From Mugil cephalus (lineage: Eukaryota; Chordata; Actinopteri; Mugiliformes; Mugilidae): a stretch of 64,000 bases of DNA. Where the stretch lies: positions 21,711,501 to 21,775,500 of the forward strand of contig NC_061771.1 in assembly GCF_022458985.1 (NCBI RefSeq), given 5' to 3'. This document shows, piece by piece, positions 37,920 through 50,234 of this stretch (within the stretch, counting starts at the first letter, position 1; every line of letters starts with the position of its first letter). A model generated the notes under the pieces. It had not been told where the DNA came from. It made no database searches and saw only the letters and a list, made by a program, of their open reading frames with translations. The position numbers were made by a program, and so were the translations under genes.

Positions 37920-38444
37920 TTTTTGTCATGTAAATTAAACAACTTTATTGATTTGTGTTTGCAGTTTCATTTGTTTAAACCAGTTTGTTTACACATTTCG
38001 AAAACACATTGTTGACAGTTGCTATGGAGACGAACAGGGCTTGCTCTTTGATGACGTCATCGTGAGGTCATCATGCCGTACGGCCACAGAGGAACCGAGG
38101 CTTTAAATAGAAGCCCTCGACAGTAGTCTGTCAGAGTCCATCTTTCGATGGACATTTTAGGACCCCTCACCATCACTGTATGGAGGGGGGTACGACTCTG
38201 TGCCACTGGCCACAGAGACAACAGATCAGCTGTCCACTAGCAAAGAGACCTGATGGAAGTGGAGACTCTGAGGAGTCTCTGCCTGCACCCATCGGGTCTC
38301 TTTGCTGGTGTGCAACCGATCTATGACTGACTGACCGACTGACTGACTGAACGACCGACCGACTGACTGACTGACTGACTGACCGACTGACTGACCGACT
38401 GACTGACCGACTGACTGACTGACTGACTGACTGACCGACTGACT
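37920..38444 (-). repeat. Inverted modules D/B, copy 6
   Basis: Reverse complement of the D start and of B, with CRE at 38052-38059. Its GTCA tract (38324-38444) is much longer than in most direct copies and mixes GACT and GACC units. Confidence 0.85.
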
Positions 38445-38605
38445 TCTCCTGGCCCTGGATGTGAGACCAGGGGCATTACCTTGTTGAAACGTCCAGTTTT
38501 GAAAGGCACAATGGAGACAGTTACATGACCAACACCAGCAGCATTCATGAATCCCCAAACCATGATGGATGGAGTCTCCACCGTCCTCTTGGTCCAATGA
38601 CAGCT
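38445..38605 (-). mobile_element. Tc1/mariner transposase fragment, copy 1
   Basis: Minus strand encodes SIMVWGFMNAAGVGHV and, in a second frame, NWTFQQGNAPGLTSRA. These resemble the VWG...AAGVG and WxFQQDNDPxHTS parts of Tc1-family DDE transposases. Internal deletion and frame change make it non-functional. Confidence 0.7.
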
Positions 38606-39526
38606 GGGATAGACTCCAGCTCCAATTATTTTCGTCTCATTTAATTAAAGTCAGACAATAACTCCCACCTGGTCAATATAGGCCTGAATAACCTATAACC
38701 AAAGCGTATCTGTTTATAGCTGCTTTTTATATTCTCACGAGAATGGCTACCAGTTGACGCCCTTGTTATATCTTGGTTTCCTGAAGCTCATCCAGTGTAA
38801 AAAATTTAGGGAGCAGCCTGTGAGCTAATTTAGTCATTCAACATCAGCCCTTAGAAACGGGTGCAGGAAGTTAATATTTAGGTCAGTCACAAAAATAGCT
38901 CTACTCTTTGCATAAAACTGCATCTCACTGTCATGGAAAGTGGACACACACACACAGACACCTGTTGTAAATCAGCAGGAACAAAGGGGATAAACAAAAC
39001 CACTGGTGTCGTCGTGTGCACTCTCTTCACGTGCTGCCTCTTATCTTTTACATGTCGCCTCTATATTCTGCTCCTCGGTGGCGTTAACACAAAAGAGGAG
39101 CTGTGACTGAAGACAAGACAAGGATTCTGCCAAGGATGCTGTTGCAAGATGACACAATGGACGTATCTGAGGGGCAACCTGTGCTGTCCAAAAGTGGACT
39201 CAAGTGACTTTATTTCCCACATATTACATACAGATCACACTTTAAGTAAAACAATACAATGTAAAGAAAATCACAAAAATACAAGGACCTTTGGTGTGAG
39301 CAGTTCAGTCTCTTAAATTCAAGACTGTAGGGCCCTTGAGAAAAGCACTTAACTACATAAAAGTCTGTGAAGGTTCTCAGTCGTCCAGGTCATGGTTTTT
39401 CCAAAAGGCGTTGAATAAAGGAAACTGGACTTCAGTTCTGAAGAAGCCACTCGGATGAACGACGAAACGTGTTCAAGAAATTAACTATGTAAACTTCTCC
39501 TTGAGTGCTACACGCAGTTGTGCTGA
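38606..39526. repeat. Duplicated block E, copy 1
   Basis: Repeated at 49321-50234 at high identity with small indels. The minus strand reads as a 3' UTR or retroposon tail: GAAGTCCAGTTTCC and later GGGAAATAAAGTCACTTGAG. A (CA)n run sits at about 38943-38958. The phrase TGAAGAAGCCACTCGGATGA at 39439-39458 is common in fish repeats. No open frame. Confidence 0.65.
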
Positions 39527-39715
39527 TCAGTGAAGTCTATCTTGCCTTATCTTATAGTCAGACAGGTGAACAGGCATGTACCAGGAAGTAGAATAAGAAC
39601 TGAAAACAACACAGGCACTAAAACGACAACATAGATATTGGGAAGCAAATACTAAAACCTGTAAGTTCCATATAACTATAAGCAAAACCAGTAACTGTTA
39701 ATGGAAAAAAAGAAA
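39527..39715 (-). repeat. Inverted head of module B
   Basis: Reverse complement of the first part of B (GCACTAAAACGACAACATAG etc.). The same arrangement follows block E copy 2 at 50235. Confidence 0.8.
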
Positions 39716-39725
39716 AAACGTGAAT

Positions 39726-39792
39726 GTAGCACCGATGCGGAGGGTCGCGTGGTACCTTTGGTGGGGGCCATGGCCACGGTGGAGGGGGAGTG
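39726..39792 (+). pseudogene. 67-bp inverted fragment of the Ras-like GTPase gene, copy d
   Basis: Matches the reverse complement of about 52083-52147 (GAGGGTCGCGTGGT, CCATGGCCACGGTGGAGG), the piece of the coding region immediately next to the breakpoint of copies a-c. It joins the same TGTTAAAACCACTGTGGG sequence. Confidence 0.85.
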
Positions 39793-40741
39793 TTAAAACC
39801 ACTGTGGGAAAAAACAAAGAAACGAAATGTCCCACATTCAAGTTTTTTTCTCTTTTTCCACAAACAGTTGCTTGTTTTGCTTGTCCTGACTGTGCAGTCC
39901 TGTCTATATCTGTCTCTAAATAGAGTCACATCATTGTCACTTATATGGAACTTACAGGTTTTAGTATTTGCTTCCCAATATCTATGTTGTCGTTTTAGTG
40001 CCTGTGTTGTTTTCAGTTATTATTCTACTTCCTGGTACATGCCTGTTCACCTGTCTGACTATGCAACCCAACCGACTATAAGATAAGACAAGATAGACTT
40101 CACTGATCAGGACAACAATGTTACGCTTTGGTTATAGGTTATACAGGCACATATTGACCAGGTGGGTCGGTCGGTCAGTCAGTCAGTCATAGATCGGTTG
40201 CACACCAGCAAAGAGACCCGATGGGTGCAGGCAGAGACTCCTCAGAGTCTCCACTTCCATCAGGTCTCTTTGCTAGTGGACAGCTGATCTGTTGTCTCTG
40301 TGGCCAGTGGCACAGAGTCGTACCCCCCTCCATACAGTGATGGTGAGGGGTCCTAAAATGTCCATCGAAAGATGGACTCTGACAGACTACTGTCGAGGGC
40401 TTCTATTTATAACCTCGGTTCCTCTGTGGCCGTACGACATGATGACCTCACGATGACGTCATCAAAGAGCAAGCATTGTTCGTCTCCATAGCAACTGTCA
40501 ACTATGTCTTTTCGAAATGTGTACACAAACTGGTCCATGTCATGTCGATAGTTTAACTTCATAATTAAACCTCGGAGACATCTGCTGGACACGCTGGCGT
40601 GGACATAATGTGACGGACTGTTTTCTCACTTCCTGGTTTATTTACAGCTTGACCTCAGCTGACCTCGTATGTCTGTGAATTTAAACCAGCGATAAAAACC
40701 CTCCAAACGGTGAAAGACTTTCAGCTATTTCTGTATAATAG
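39793..40741 (+). repeat. Array module B, copy 7
   Basis: B starts about 39867. GTCA tract at 40165-40188, CRE at 40454-40461. Ends CTGTATAATAG at the third gypsy LTR. Confidence 0.8.
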
Positions 40742-42824
40742 TGTAGGGATCCTGCAGTAAGGTTCCCAATGTTTTAATGTTCATGTTAGAGTTCTGTGTT
40801 TTCCCACGGTCTGTGAACGTGTTGTGATGAGTGTGAGAGGGAGGGGCCGTGGGAGTGAAGGAGAGGGGGAGTGAATGGAGCCCGACTGAAGAGTGAAGTT
40901 GAAGTTTGAGATTGTGCTTGTTCGTGTTGTTGTTTTGGCGTGGTTACGGCCGACAGTAACCAAGACGTTCTGCAATAAAGGCAAGTTTGTTCAATAACGC
41001 CTCAGTATTAGTCACGAACGCTACGTTGGTGTCAGAAGTAAAACCGCCGAAGTTTGACTGGCTAACTTCCGCTAGCCCGGACCTGGCAAATTCATGGCAG
41101 CACAGCGGAAAATGACCGGAGCTCGTCCGAAAATCAAAGAGGAGCCGATGGACAATGCTTATGCCGGTATATCAGGGCATGAGGCGGAGTTTCACCGTGC
41201 TTCAGAGCATGTTGCTCACATAAAGCAGTCAGCTAGAGAGGCTGGTCTCGGCCGGCGGGAGAACGCGCCGCAGAGCTGAATGTAAACAAAGATGGCGGCG
41301 CCCGCTATAACCAGGTTCAAGTGAAGACGCCGAAATACTCCGGTGGGGCGGACTGGGAGGCCTTCCACGCCCAATTTGAACTCTTAGCACGGGCTGCAGG
41401 CTGGTCAGAGGACATTAAAGCGCTCCAGCTGGCCCTGTGCCTTACAGATGAAGCTTTGTCATGCTTGCTGCTGCTTTGCCCAGCCGAAAGAGAGGACTAT
41501 GGAGCTCTAGTGGGAGCTCTGCAGCGCCGTTTTGGACAATGCAACCAGCCTGGTGTTCTGCGCTCAGAACTGTCAAACAGGATGAGGCAGGCCGGGGAGC
41601 CGCTCCGGGCATCGGCTAATGACATTGAAGCCCTGACAAGGAGAGCGTATGCAAACATGTCCCCTGAAGTGCAGAGTGAACTGGCCAGGGACCAGTTCAT
41701 CCGGGCCATAACTCCCAGGGAGCTGCGCATACAGACACCACTAGCGCGCCCCCATAATCTGCAAGAGGCGCTGGAGCTGTCCTTGGAAATAGAGATCATC
41801 GGAGACACCACAAGTAATGGCATCGGTGGCGACCCTGTGGTGAGAACTGCGGTGCAGGAGGGCCCAGACCAAGCGAAGCCGGCATGGGCAGATGAGCTGA
41901 CTGAATTGATCCGTGCTGCATCACTGCAATATCGGGGGTTGTGATGGTCAATAAGAAGAAGAATCCAAAGATGAGGTTCTGTGTCGACTACAGGCCCCTA
42001 AACAGTGTGACCAAGAAAGACTCGTACCCGCTGCCCCGCATCGACGAATCTCTGGACTTGGTGTCCGGCTCATCTTGGTTTTCCTCCTTAGACCTTTGCA
42101 GTGGATGTTGGCAGGTGCCCCTCAGCCAGACCAAAGACTGCTTTCTGTACCGGCAGATGGTTGTGGCAGTTCCGAGTCCTCTGCTTTGGCCTGTGCAACG
42201 CCCCGGCCAAGTTCGAACAGCTGATGGAGAAGGTGCTGAGTGACATCCCCCGACAGGAGTGTCTGGTCTACTTGGACGACATACTGGTCCACGGGGACTC
42301 TTTCCATGCAGCCTTGGGGGCCCTGCGGCGGGTTCTACAGAGGATATCGGCGGCCGGCCGAAAGCTTCACCCAGACAAGTGCTGCTTCATGAGGAGAGAG
42401 CTGGAGTTTCTGGGGCACAGGGTTGGGGAAGATGGCATTAGCACATTACAGGAGAAGGTGCAAGCAGTGAGAGACTGGCCGGTCATCACTAACTTGCGTG
42501 AGCTGAAGAGCTTCATCGGACTGGCGTCTTATTACAGGCGGTTTGTGCGCGGCTTCTCTTGCATAGCTGCAGCCCTGTTCCGCCTGCAGCAGAAAGACAG
42601 TGATTTTTCTTGGACTCCTGAGTGCGAACAGGCCTTTAGCTCTTTGAAGAAGGCCTTGACAGAGTCTCTGGGTCCTCACCCCCCCAGACCCCAACCTGCC
42701 ATTCGTCTTGGACACAGACGCCAGCGATGTTGGGATGGGGGCGGTGCTGAGTCAGGTCGGGGCGGAGGGGGAAAAAGTGGTGGCGTACTTCAGTAAAACT
42801 TTCAACAAAGCTGAACGGCGCTAG
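40742..42824 (+). mobile_element. Truncated Ty3/gypsy-type retrotransposon, copy 3
   Basis: LTR 40742-41025, gag frame 41321-41944, then a deletion joining gag directly to reverse transcriptase. RT motifs are visible: FCVDYRPLNSVT, SSLDLCSGCWQVPL, VYLDDILVHG, EFLGHRVGEDGI and LKSFIGLASYYRRFV (about 41941-42640, with frame changes near 42165 and in the C run at 42680). An RNase H start (DTDASDVG) follows. The sequence stops at 42824 where a GTPase gene copy begins. This domain order (RT then RNase H) and the protease type support Ty3/gypsy. No integrase or 3' LTR. Confidence 0.9.
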
Positions 42825-43044
42825 CCAGCAACACCTGAACACCGGAAGTCCGGAGCGTTTCTACGACAGGACGCAGCTGTCGTGCTTCTTCAGCGGGGGT
42901 CTCTTCTTCGCTGCCGTTCTCGGTATCGTGTCCCTGCGTCTCAACACTGCGGGGCTCAGCCGGTGCGGCACATTCACCTGCTGCAGCAGCGCTGAACACG
43001 CCCACAGCGTTCCCACCTGTGCGCGCGGACGCCTCCACAAAGTT
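42825..43044 (-). pseudogene. Duplicated 3' end of the Ras-like GTPase gene, copy b
   Basis: Matches 51855-52077. Shares the 2-base deletion of copy a. Its left end is fused to RNase H sequence of gypsy copy 3, its right end to TTGAAACAGTGTTAAAACC. Confidence 0.88.
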
Positions 43045-43824
43045 GGTTGAAACAGTGTTAAAACCACTGTGGGAAAAACAAAGAAACAAAATGTCCCACA
43101 TTCATGTTTTTTCTCTATTTTTCCGCTACAGGGCCCAAAGCAGTTGCTTGTTTTGCTTGTCCTGACTGTGCAGTCCTGTCTATGTCTGTCTCTAAATAGA
43201 GTCACATCATTGTCACTTATATGGAACTTACAGGTTTTAGTATTTGCTTCCCAATATCTACGTTGTCGTTTTAGTGCCTGTGTTGTTTTCAGTTATTATT
43301 CTACTTCCTGGTACATGCCTGTTCACCTGTCTGACTATGCAACCCAACCGACTATAAGATAAGGCAAGATAGACTTCACTGATCAGGACAACAATGTTAC
43401 GCTTTGGTTATAGGTTATACAGGCACATATTGACCAGGTGGGTCAGTCAGTCAGTCAGTCAGTCAGTCAGTCAGTCGGTCATAGATCTGTTCTCCACCAG
43501 CAAAGAGACCCGATGGGTGCAGGCAGAGACCTCAGAGTCTCCACTTCCATCAGGTCTCTTTGCTAGTGGACAGCTGATCTGTTGTCTCTGTGGCCAGTGG
43601 CACAGAGTCGTACCCCCCTCCATACAGTGATGGTGAGGGGTCCTAAAATGTCCATCGAAAGATGGACTCTGACAGACTACTGTCGAGGGCTTCTATTTAT
43701 AACCTCGATTCCTCTGTGGTCGTACGGCATGATGACCTCATGATGACGTCATGAAAGAGCAAGCCCTGTTCGTCTCCATAGCAACTGTCAACTATGTATT
43801 TTCGAAATGTGTACACAAACTGGT
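43045..43824 (+). repeat. Array module B, copy 8
   Basis: B from about 43140. GTCA tract 43440-43481, CRE 43744-43751. Confidence 0.8.
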
Positions 43825-44019
43825 TTAAACAAATGAAACTGCAAACACAAATCAATAAAGTTGTTTTATTTACATGACATAAAAAATGTAAGTTTAATAT
43901 CAAACGACATGAATCGTTAACATATAGACTATAAAGTGCATCCTGTTGCTGCCCTTGTCATTATTCATAGGTTGTTACTTGTCCGCCCGCTTGAGATCAA
44001 ATCGGGCTGTATGTGGCCC
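43825..44019 (-). mobile_element. Module D copy 4: hAT-type relic end
   Basis: Interrupted at TTGAACTA by transposon copy 3, as in D copies 1 and 2. Confidence 0.65.
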
Positions 44020-46625
44020 TTGAACTATTTAAATCCAGAGTCAGTTATTTTACAGAGTTGATCAGATCAGTGTTAGTTTAACTCTGCAAAGACATCATTA
44101 AGCTCCGCATTTTCTCCTGCACGTCACTTCTTCAGTACTATTTTCCTCCTCTCGCATGTCAAACACGGTAAGTGAAATTTAGTTAAAACTTACTAAAACA
44201 ATTATGAATTGATGTTGTGAACTGCAGTACGTACATTAATACTTCAAATATATACTCTTCAAAGCCTTGTTTGTTGCCAGGACTGAACAGTAAATTTGTC
44301 CACGTGTGGTGAGCTAGCAAGATAACGTTAGCTTAATTAGCTAACTGCTAGTTACTAAAACTGTCTGTAATTATCAATGACAAGTTAACAACAAGCTGCT
44401 GTTATCTTTTTTTACTGTTTAAAGTCTTGTTTGAGGCTGGAGCGACCACGAAGCTAAAAGCTAAGCGCGGCTAATGCTAAACGCTAGCTTAATTAGCTAG
44501 TTCGGCGGCTAACTCATCTGCTAACTGTAGATCATCCCTATGTAGAACACGTTTTTAAAAACTAAGCGCTGTTTATGCTTAAGCGCTATTTCTCCTGTCT
44601 TGTCTGTGTGACCGGGACTTATTTTACCCTTATTCCTGTTAATGTTAATTTACTTGTGAATATTTTTTTTTGCATGTCCAAGTAAAAAGATGCTGGTACA
44701 GTTAAAGCACAACAGACATGAGAAGTATGTGAAGTATTTTTCTTTAGCTTAAAGACTTTAAAAAAACAAGTTTAAAAATACACACATACTGTTTTATAAC
44801 CTCTTTCTGCTTTCCTCACATATCTTGAAAATATTATTCACTTTTAAGGAGCTGAAATTTCCTTTCTTCTCTAAAAATTATGCAAATTGATGTTTATCAA
44901 TATAGTTAATGCATTGAATAGTATTATCTTACAACTTTTTTCCAGTTCTTGAGAGATTTTTCCTGCCACCAGATGCACAAGTCATTTACAAGGACAAAAC
45001 AGGGACAGAAGTCGATGAAGAAATATTCAGCGACCTGGTTGGACAAGGCAATGTGGTGCTGACAGTTTTCTGTAATGATGGTGAGATATAAATGCAAATA
45101 TAATCAGGCACTCTACAGAATAAGATAACTTACTTCTTTATGAAAAAAATCCTTTAGAGTTTTCTGATTGGTCCTTGTCTTCGGCTTCTGAGTCGGACTC
45201 GAGCTTCAGCTCAAAAGCATCGACTGTAAACAACGATTTGAAGATGCAAATGCAGCGTCTGCTAAACAGGTTCACTTGATTCTCGTGGGTTTAACATTTT
45301 TGCATTTTTCAGTCTCCAGAAAAGTTGTTAATAACCATGTTTGACATTCTTGTGGTTTTGTTTTTTAATTAGTTGATAGAGGCAAGTCCGGTGGTGAAGA
45401 GGTGCTACAGGAGAACCGAAGAACAGAAACATTAACAGATGCTGCAAGACGGCAAATGGTGAAACATACTGGTGGCTCACATGATTGATAACCATGGGTA
45501 TGTGTGTTTTATATTCTTTTTGTTTGTGCCAAACAACTGTATGGCCATTGCATACATTTGGGTTACTAATTTATTATCCCCTCTCAGGCACCTCCCCATT
45601 AAAGCGACCAGAGAAGAGTTTGCTCTTGGTATCGTGATGCTGTTCCCTTCCCTCAAGGATCCATATTCCAAGAAAGGCTTTGTAAGTCATTATTATTGTT
45701 TTCATGACACTTGCATGTTGAGATGCAAAGTCGTGTACTTGACATTGACATTTGAATTCTCAGATTTGTCATGAGCCAAGTATGACAATGCTTTTTTTTT
45801 TTTTCAGGAACACTTCTTTGATCCTGGAAGCAACACAGGACACATTTCTTGGCGTCTGAAAACAGTCCAAAGGCAGATTTGTCGAGGGTCTGCAACGCCA
45901 CCAAGTAGCTCCATTGTCTTTTCTCCAGGAGGCCCAACTTTCCAAAGGATTGTTAATGTTGAAGGACAGTGTGGAGTATAAAGCTGGACTTGTTGTGTGC
46001 TGTACAGTGGAAGAAGACATGCCAGTCTTTTGTGAAATAAGTGATGTACTTTTGGTTGATAATCACATTTTTTTTTCTGACAAACAAGCTATTCACAGAG
46101 AATTTTGATGGCCATCATCATGCGTTCAGAATATTGCCAAGTGAAGAAAGGTGTGTCATAAACATGTCAAAGCTTAAATGTTATAAACTGTTTGATATTC
46201 AAAGCTCATACAATGTTTCAGATGAAACTTTGTACATTATACCTTTATTTGTGATGTTTTGAACGACTGCAAGGGAGGAAAAATAAATGCTAGTTTAAAA
46301 AATGATATTGATTGGAATTATTTTAAAATACATATTAATTTTAATACTGTTTCACTGTTAGCTTAACATGTTAGGGAGTTAAATGGACACTACCAAATAG
46401 TAAAAAAATGAACTCTGAGCAGTGTTACTCGTCCAATCCCTTAGTGTTAATTTAACTCTGTTTTAGGAGTTAAAGAAGGAACTCTGGCAAAGTGTTAAAT
46501 GTTTAACTATTTTGAAAGTGTTAATTTAACTCTGGAGAGTGTGGAGCTAAATAAACCCTCAAAAAGTGTTGAAATCAACTCTGTGGGAGTTAATTCAACA
46601 CTGGACTTTTTGCTGTGTTGAACTA
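44020..46625 (+). mobile_element. Gene-carrying DNA transposon, copy 3 (with TSDs)
   Basis: Body 44028-46617, flanked by TTGAACTA at 44020-44027 and 46618-46625. Same ends and subterminal palindromic words. Confidence 0.75.
44110..46285 (+). pseudogene. Captured multi-exon gene, copy 3
   Basis: Same exon order. Here the fourth coding exon reads CGA where copies 1 and 2 have TGA, so that stop probably arose by CpG decay in the others. Its own lesions: loss of the end of the first coding exon and its donor (near 44733), a deletion removing the VPRK basic patch start (near 45230), and the same one-base insertion after RRQMV as copy 1. The C-terminal segment (EYKAGLVVCC, DNHIFF) is intact but its join to the upstream exon is out of frame. 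Confidence 0.6.
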
Positions 46626-46639
46626 AAATGAGTTTGATA

Positions 46640-47960
46640 AAACACACTTTTCAGTTTTTTATTGCTTTACTCTATTATTATGATTATTATTATTATTATT
46701 GAATTAATTGTGTTTTGTCTTTGATAGCTTCAGGTTCTTCCAGATAAAACCTTGTGTTTGTTAAGGAATAATCCAGCCAGCCACTGTGTAGAAAATGTCT
46801 GAAATTAAATGCACGTCACAGAAAAACTACAAAATACCAGCTGAATGTTTTTATATCTGCATTGTGATCTGGTAAGAAATGAAGCTGTGTGGCCTGATCA
46901 TTTTGCAGGTCACCTTTTTTCTCTTTTTCCACAAACAGTTGCTTGTTTTATCTGTCCTGACTGTGCAGTCCTGTCTATGTCTGTCTCTGAATAGAGTCAC
47001 ATCATTGTCCATTGAATGGAACTTACAGGTTTTAGTATTTGCTTCCCAATATCTATATTGTCGTTTTAGTGCCTGTGTTGTTTTCAGTTATTATTCTACT
47101 TCCTGGTACATGCCTGTTCACCTGTCTGACTATGCAACCCAACCGACTATAAGATAAGGCAAGATAGACTTCACTGATCAGGACAACAATGTTACGCTTT
47201 GGTTATAGGTTATACAGGCACATATTGACCAGGTGGGTCAGTCAGTCAGTCAGTCAGTCAGTCAGTCAGTCAGTCAGTCGGTCATAGATCTGTTCTCCAC
47301 CAGCAAAGAGACCCGATGGGTGCAGGCAGAGACTCCTCAGAGTCTCCACTTCCATCAGGTCTCTTTGCTAGTGGACAGCTGATCTGTTGTCTCTGTGGCC
47401 AGTGGCACAGAGTCGTACCCCCCTCCATACAGTGATGGTGAGGGGTCCTAAAATGTCCATCGAAAGATGGACTCTGACAGACTACTGTCGAGGGCTTCTA
47501 TTTATAACCTCGGTTCCTCTGTGGCCGTACGGCATGATGACCTCGTGATGACGTCATGAAAGAGCAAGCCCTGTTCGTCTCCATAGCAACTGTCAACTAT
47601 GTTTTCCAAATGTGTACACAAACTGGTCCATGTCATGTCGATAGTTTAGCTTCATAATTAAACCTCGGAGACATCTGCTGGACACGCTGGCGTGGACATA
47701 ATGTGACGGACTGTTTTCTCACTTTCTGGTTTATTTACAGCTTGACCTCAGCTGACCTCGTATGTCTGTGAATTTAAACCAGCGATAAAAACCCTCCAAA
47801 CGCTGAAAGCCTTTCAGCTATTTCTGTATAATAGTAATAAATATCCATCCTTTCACCTGTGTTAGCCACTTGGTTTTCTTATATTCAGACTGATGATTGA
47901 ATCATTCTTCTGGTTGAGTACGTGCAGGTACAATATAAGTTAAATTCGGTACTAAGTGTA
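46640..47960 (+). repeat. Array modules A+B, copy 9, with an empty gypsy site
   Basis: ATT tract near 46675-46700, B from about 46938, GTCA tract 47237-47284, CRE 47549-47556. Uninterrupted gypsy target near 47825-47838. Confidence 0.8.
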
Positions 47961-48183
47961 AGTGTTTAAACAAATGAAACTGCAAACACAAATCAATAAA
48001 GTTGTTTTATTTACATGACATGAAAAATGTAAGTTTAATATCAAACGACATGAATCGTTAACATATAGACTATAAAGTGCATCCTGTTGCTGCCCTTGTC
48101 ATTATTCATAGGTTGTTACTTGTCCGCCTGCTTGAGATCAAATTGGACTGTATGTGGCCCTTGAACTAAAATGAGTTTGATAC
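47961..48183 (-). mobile_element. Module D copy 5: hAT-type relic with empty TTGAACTA site
   Basis: Reads continuously through TTGAACTA (48161-48168) to GAGTTTGATACCCCTG, the hAT-type end. No gene-carrying transposon is present. Confidence 0.7.
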
Positions 48184-48518
48184 CCCTGCCTTAGATTATA
48201 ATAAATATAAAAAAGTTTTCGTCCTTCCAGGACAATAAAGTTCCACTTCGGGACCTTTCCACCTCTGGACAGCAGGTAGGTGGGTGGGTGATGACCAGCA
48301 ACACCTGAACACCGGAAGTCCGGAGCGTTTCTACGACAGGACGCAGCTGTCGTGCTTCTTCAGCGGGGGTCTCTTCTTCGCTGCCGTTCTCGGTATCGTG
48401 TCCCTGCGTCTCAACACTGCGGGGCTCAGCCGGTGCGGCACATTCACCTGCTGCAGCAGCGCGCTGAACACGCCGACAGCGTTCACACCTGTGCGCGCGG
48501 ACGCCTCCACAAAGTTGG
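48169..48518 (-). pseudogene. Duplicated 3' end of the Ras-like GTPase gene, copy c
   Basis: Matches 51728-52077 without the 2-base deletion of copies a and b, so it is closer to the source gene. The CVLS end and stop are kept. Ends at CTCCACAAAGTTGG and joins the same TTGAAACAGTG sequence. Confidence 0.88.
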
Positions 48519-48589
48519 TTGAAACAGTGTTAAAACCACTGTGGGAAAAAACAAAGAAACAAAATGTCCCACATTCAAGTTTTTTTTTT

Positions 48590-49164
48590 TTTTTGTCATG
48601 TAAATAAAACAACTTTATTGATTTGTGTTTGCAGTTTAATTTGTTTAAACCAGTCTGTGTACACATTTGGAAAACACATAGTTGACAGTTGCTATGGAGA
48701 CGAACAGGGCTTGCTCTTTGATGACGTCATCATGTCGTACGGCCACAGAGGACCCGAGGTTTTAAATAGAAGCCCTCGACAGTAGTCTGTCAGAGTCCAT
48801 CTTTCGATGGACATTTTAGGACCCCTCACCATCACTGTATGGAGGGGGGTACGACTCTGTGCCACTGGCCACAGAGACAACAGATCAGCTGTCCACTAGC
48901 AAAGAGACCTGATGGAAGTGGAGACTCTGAGGAGTCTCTGCCTGCACCCATCGGGTCTCTTTGCTGGTGTGCAACAGATCTATGACCGACTGACTGACTG
49001 ACTGACTGACTGACCGACTGACTGACTGACCGACCGACTGACCGACCGACTGACTGACTGACCGACCGACCGACTGACTGACTTACTGACTGACTGACCG
49101 ACTGACCGACTGACCGACGACTGACCAACTGAACGACCGCCTGACTGACTTACTGACCGACTGA
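48590..49164 (-). repeat. Inverted modules D/B, copy 10
   Basis: Same arrangement as 37920-38444, with CRE 48722-48729 and the longest GTCA tract of the window (48982-49164). Confidence 0.85.
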
Positions 49165-49325
49165 CTTCTCCTGGCCCTGGATGTGAGACCAGGGGCATTA
49201 CCTTGTTGAAACATCCAGTTTTGAAAGGCACAATGGAGACAGTTACATGACCAACACCAGCAGCATTCATGAATCCCCAAACCATGATGGATGGAGTCTC
49301 CACCGTCCTCTTGGTCCAATAACAG
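49165..49325 (-). mobile_element. Tc1/mariner transposase fragment, copy 2
   Basis: Near-identical duplicate of 38445-38605 with the same VWG...AAGVG stretch. Confidence 0.7.
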
Positions 49326-50234
49326 CTGGGATAGGCTCCAGCTCCAATTATTTTCGTCTCATTTAATTAAAGTCAGACAATAACTCCCACCTGGTCAATA
49401 TAGGCCTGAATAACCTACAACCAAAGTGTATCTGTTTATAGCTGCTTTTTATATTCGAACAAGAATGGCTACTAGTTGATGCCCTTGTTATATCTTGGTT
49501 TCCTGAAGCTCATCCAGTGTAAAAGTTTTAGGGAGCAGCCTGTGAGCTAATTTAGTCATTCAACATCAGCCTTTATAAACGGGGTCAGTTATAAAAATAG
49601 CTCTACTCTTTGCATAAAACTGCATCTCTTTGTCATGGGAAGTGGACACACACACACACACAGAGACACAGGCACCTGTTGTAAATCAGCAGGAAAAAAG
49701 GGGATAAACAAAACCACTGGTGTCGTCGTGTGCGCTCTCTTCACGTGCTGCCTCTGATCATTTACATGTCGGCTCTATATTCTGCTCCTTGTCTGCGTAA
49801 CACAAAAGAGGAGCTGTGACTGAAGACAAGACAAGGATTCTGCCAAGGATGTTGTTGCAAGATGACACAATGGACGTATCTGAGGGGCAACTTGTGCTGT
49901 CCAAAAGTGGACTCAAGTGACTTTATTTCCCACATATTACATACAGATCACACTTTAAGTAAAACAATGTAAAGAAAATCACAAAAATACAAGGACCTTT
50001 GGTTTGAGCAGTTCAGTCTCTTAAATTCAAGACTGTAGGGCCCTTGAGAAAAGCACTTACGTAACTACATAAAAGTCTGTGAAGGTTCTCAGTCGTCCAG
50101 GTCATGGTTTTTCCAAAAGGCGTTGATTAAAGGAAACTGGACTTCAGTTCTGAAGAAGCCACTCGGATGAACGACGAAACGTGTTCAAGAAATTAACTAT
50201 GTAAACTTCTCCTTGAGCGCTACACGCAGTTGTG
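49326..50234. repeat. Duplicated block E, copy 2
   Basis: Counterpart of 38606-39526. The (CA)n run is longer, and a ~20-base deletion lies near 49582. Confidence 0.65.

Noticed and set aside
38324-38444. Regular short repeats that could suggest a CRISPR array
   Set aside because: The unit is 4 bases without spacers, in a vertebrate genome; it is a microsatellite.
39438-39470. Possible hammerhead ribozyme core (CGGATGA ... CGAAAC) in block E
   Set aside because: The first core box should read CTGATGA, and I could not pair the three stems convincingly. The phrase is common in fish repeats. A covariance-model search would decide.
48832-49128. Long open frames reading SQSVSQSVGQSV, seen at several places in the array
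   Set aside because: They are translations of the GTCA microsatellite with no coding context; frame and length vary with repeat number.
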